Below, one piece after another: positions 19,383 through 21,677 of a DNA stretch of 21,677 nt. The stretch lies in assembly GCA_036939975.1 (NCBI GenBank), contig JALLPB010000158.1, positions 1-21,677 of the forward strand, given 5' to 3'. The stretch is from Cyclostephanos tholiformis (Eukaryota; Bacillariophyta; Thalassiosirophyceae; Thalassiosirales; Thalassiosiraceae). Position 1 is the first letter of the stretch; every line of letters begins with the position of its first letter. The translations under genes were made by a program, and so were the position numbers. The notes beneath the pieces were generated by a model. The model had not been told where the DNA came from and did no database searches. It saw only the letters and a list, made by a program, of their open reading frames with translations.

Positions 19383-20589
19383 CAAACAGCGTCGCGTACG
19401 TCGAAAGGAAGATGTTGGCGTTCCAAACCTCGTAATTCCCCGATACCGCCGACGCCGCCGCCGCGATGGAATGATGATAATACGGCGACGTCGGTTGCGG
19501 GGGGCGGTACGTCGGATGCAATATCATCCCCGACGATATGCATGTCGCGAGGAACACGAACGACGCGACCGCACGTTCCAACGACGACGACGTCGCGATC
19601 GTGACCGTGGCCGCGATGATTTCGCGCCTCGTACGACGACGACGCGACGATGATGATGACGATTCCTTCGCCGTCGTCGTTCCGTCGTGGCGGGAAGGGC
19701 CTCGGGGGCGGCATACGGGACGACGACGACGATCGCGTCCACCGGCATCATCGTAATGACGACCACGACCACGACGACGACGACGTCCCGTCGCGAGGTG
19801 GCGGTAACATCCCACGATGCACATCGCGAACGTTTGGACGAAGGACAGGGAGGTGAGCGCCAGGATCGCGATGTCCGACGACGAGTAGTACGAGGGGGAG
19901 GACGCGTACGACTCGTCGTCGGACGCCGCCGTCGTCGCGCGATGACGATGGTCGGCCGTAGTGCGGTCGTCGTACTGATCGTCGCGCGCGGCGGAGGATA
20001 CGACGCTCGAAATGAGCACGAGGTACGCCACGGACAGGCCAGGGCAGATATCGCATCCGGCACTCATCTCGCCGTGGTCGTCGTCTACCCTTCCCTCGAT
20101 GATGTCGTCGTCGCGATAATATCCATCGACGTCGTCGTATGCGTCGACGTCGTACCCGCCTCCTCCATGACATCCATTCCCTCCCGCGTGGCATCGGCCA
20201 TCGTTCGCGATATCGCACCTCGAGGTCGAATGAAGGTCGTCATCGTCGTAGTCGTAATCGTCGTCGTCGTCGACGACGACGACGACGTCCCCCTCGCTAG
20301 TGGCACGCTCCTCCTCGCCGTCGTCCCCGCGACGTCCTTCGCCACGACGGTCCCGCATGATATGTGGGAAGGGGGGAAGTGATGCGAGATATATGACGAG
20401 GAGGGGGGGGGAGGGGGGAGAATTCTCTCGCCGTTGGGTGTCGGGGTTGGGAGGTCGAGGATCGTGGCGGTTTTCTACACCTATCGTACTATGCACGGGT
20501 GTGAGATGAAAAATGAAAATGAGAGAGAACCCCGACACGAATAATACTATATACGAACCCCCGACGGACACGAACCCCCGACGAAACAC
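19333..20589 (-). CDS. Multi-span membrane protein, unknown family, 3' end doubtful
   Basis: 418 aa from the first ATG (20587-20589), or 341 aa from the Met at 20356-20358, which drops a hydrophobic but Pro-rich leader. After a long Asp-rich cytosolic-like segment come about four hydrophobic spans: LSVAYLVLISSVVSSA (around 20040-19993), AILALTSLSFVQTFAMCIV (around 19872-19815), SFVFLATCISSGMIL (around 19568-19525) and WNANIFLSTYATLFA (around 19425-19383). Loops are rich in Arg, Asp and Ser with trinucleotide runs. The last span stops abruptly where the 72-bp duplicated segment begins, and the remaining 16 residues look like out-of-frame TPR-gene sequence, so the true C-terminus is probably missing. 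I do not recognise the family; four-span tetraspan or MARVEL-like topology is one possibility. Confidence 0.55.
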   Translation of the reverse strand: MFRRGFVSVGGSYIVLFVSGFSLIFIFHLTPVHSTIGVENRHDPRPPNPDTQRRENSPPSPPLLVIYLASLPPFPHIMRDRRGEGRRGDDGEEERATSEGDVVVVVDDDDDYDYDDDDLHSTSRCDIANDGRCHAGGNGCHGGGGYDVDAYDDVDGYYRDDDIIEGRVDDDHGEMSAGCDICPGLSVAYLVLISSVVSSAARDDQYDDRTTADHRHRATTAASDDESYASSPSYYSSSDIAILALTSLSFVQTFAMCIVGCYRHLATGRRRRRGRGRHYDDAGGRDRRRRPVCRPRGPSRHDGTTTAKESSSSSSRRRRTRREIIAATVTIATSSSLERAVASFVFLATCISSGMILHPTYRPPQPTSPYYHHSIAAAASAVSGNYEVWNANIFLSTYATLFAQNGYNPCRSDSHPSI

Positions 20590-21039
20590 CCGACGAGGGG
20601 AGCACCGAGCCTCCCCGCCGGCGAAGATGATATAGTTTTGTCGTTGCTATGTATGTTGTTGTTACATCGACACCGCCAATATCCTTGGGGGGGAGGGTGC
20701 TTGCTTTCGAGGGGGGCTCTTTGACATCGTTCGTCCCTTTTTATTCTTCTCTCTGGGCGCGGGATTCCATGGCCGGTTAGAAATCCCGCATGCAATATTT
20801 TTTAGTCGCTGCCCTGTTTTTTTTTGTGTGTCACGCGATATTTTTTTAATAAATAGAGTGGTCTTAAACTCACATTTTGGGGGGAAATAGATCAAAGGAA
20901 TCATGAGTACTTCAGTCAAGAATTTGTCGAAAAAAAAAATTGCTTTTGTTACAGATATATTATGTTACACATGATACTAGAGAGAGGATTTATCATATGA
21001 GGGTTACGATATTCCATATTCATAGTGTGTGTATTATTC

Positions 21040-21309
21040 CTATTTTAGAGTGTCCCAAAAAAACAAATTTGCTGTCTGTCTGTTTGCTAATAGAGTGTCC
21101 CAGAAAACCACATCTGTTATCTCTGTTGTCTGATTTGGCTCGTGACAAAAATACATTGGTAGATTATACCTTAAATTAGGCTCATAGCCTCTTGAGTGTT
21201 TTATTTTTGCATCTACACTTTGTTTCAGTAGAATATCTTGATACTCCCAAAGCATGTTTTGAAGTTTTAAAGATGTCAATTGTAACTCATTCCTGTTAGT
21301 TTGGCCCAC
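21040..21309 (-). other. Weak minus-strand frame, possible mobile-element remnant
   Basis: An 89-codon frame with unremarkable, protein-like composition (for example LQLTSLKLQNMLWEYQDIL). It ends in two copies of an FWDTL-containing unit made by the local 45-bp tandem repeat. No family motif is recognised. It could be a fragment of a larger element, or chance. Confidence 0.15.
21046..21135. repeat. Imperfect 45-bp tandem repeat starting TAGAGTGTCCCA
   Basis: Copies at 21046-21090 and 21091-21135 share the first 12 bases exactly and then diverge. TA followed by a G-rich GTGTCCCA start resembles ends of Tc1/mariner-type elements. Both copies point the same way, and no inverted partner was found in the window. 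Confidence 0.6.
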
Positions 21310-21677
21310 TAATGTTGTGATTACTGCCTACACTCTTTTACTCAGGGGTCTTGAACTTGGCCATGTAATACAGCCATCCACGTATGCCAATGATGCTGAA
21401 GTTACCCCCCATTTTGAGCCACTGAGTAACATCCCCCCACACAACAATCAACCCATTTTTGTAACACAGAATGTGATTTTTCATTTTTTAAAGATGCACC
21501 GAACATAAAAAAATTAGATAGCTCCTAATCTGTTAAGTACATAAATCGTACATCTATTACCTGTTATCCACTATTAGTCATCATAATCAACTTGCCACAA
21601 AGGATTTTCCGCAAAGGAAAGTTGGGTTAAGACTACGATGGCACCAAAAACAGTTTGGTGTTCAAGTAGTTGGTGGC

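Larger units (their letters stand above)
20590..21677. other. AT-rich right flank, no firm gene
   Basis: The first 200 bp presumably hold the membrane-protein promoter. Beyond about 20800 composition turns strongly AT-rich with poly-A/T runs. It contains the 45-bp tandem repeat and the weak minus-strand frame reported separately. I see no tRNA or rRNA. Confidence 0.45.

Noticed and set aside
19748..20382. Several long overlapping plus- and minus-strand frames opposite the membrane protein
   Set aside because: They arise from GAC/GTC trinucleotide runs that are open in many frames. Only the 19333-20589 frame contains well-formed membrane spans.

Overview
The window looks like nuclear DNA of a photosynthetic stramenopile, most probably a centric diatom. 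This rests on GC-rich exons between AT-rich spacers, short GT-AG introns (87-174 nt), long Ser/Asp/Gly-rich insertions built from trinucleotide runs, and one protein with a signal peptide followed by a Phe-led transit-peptide-like stretch, the usual bipartite plastid presequence of these algae. There are no operons, ribosome-binding sites, CRISPR arrays or convincing RNA genes. The species call is inference.

Layout from left to right. An AT-rich left flank (1-828) holds no gene. A surface-protein gene (829-2896, +) carries an SdrD-B-like domain and one membrane span, and is broken by a frameshift near 1166-1171. A gene-poor stretch follows (2897-4047). A GT31 glycosyltransferase of core-1 galactosyltransferase type (4048-5448, -) is divergent from a very large ubiquitin-specific protease (5853-10092, +), with a shared 404-bp promoter region. 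The protease converges on a small RNA polymerase III subunit, RPC11/POLR3K (10268-10612, -). That gene is divergent, over 512 bp, from a plastid-type kinase with a PDZ-like tail (11125-13375, +; three exons, the middle one only 20 nt). An EGF-domain membrane protein (13981-14841, +) converges on a five-exon TPR-repeat gene (15012 to about 19309, -). A multi-span membrane protein (19333-20589, -) follows, then an AT-rich right flank.

Two places are scaffold joins rather than biology. A single N at 8188 and another at 19310 are each flanked by exact 72-bp direct copies. Collapsing one copy plus the N at 8188 restores one continuous 1388-codon protease frame, so that join looks correct with the overlap left unmerged. 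At 19310 the same operation does not give a sensible protein: a four-span membrane protein runs out of frame into a TPR protein, so the 3' end of one gene and the 5' end of the other are unresolved.

The genes look like unrelated housekeeping and surface functions packed closely: glycosylation in the secretory pathway, deubiquitination, Pol III transcription, plastid phosphorylation, extracellular recognition and TPR scaffolding. I do not see a new multi-gene system. The most unusual items are the 20-nt microexon that supplies the catalytic-loop Asn of the kinase, the kinase-PDZ fusion with a plastid-type leader, the roughly 1100-residue disordered insert within the protease fold, and the two diagnostic assembly junctions.
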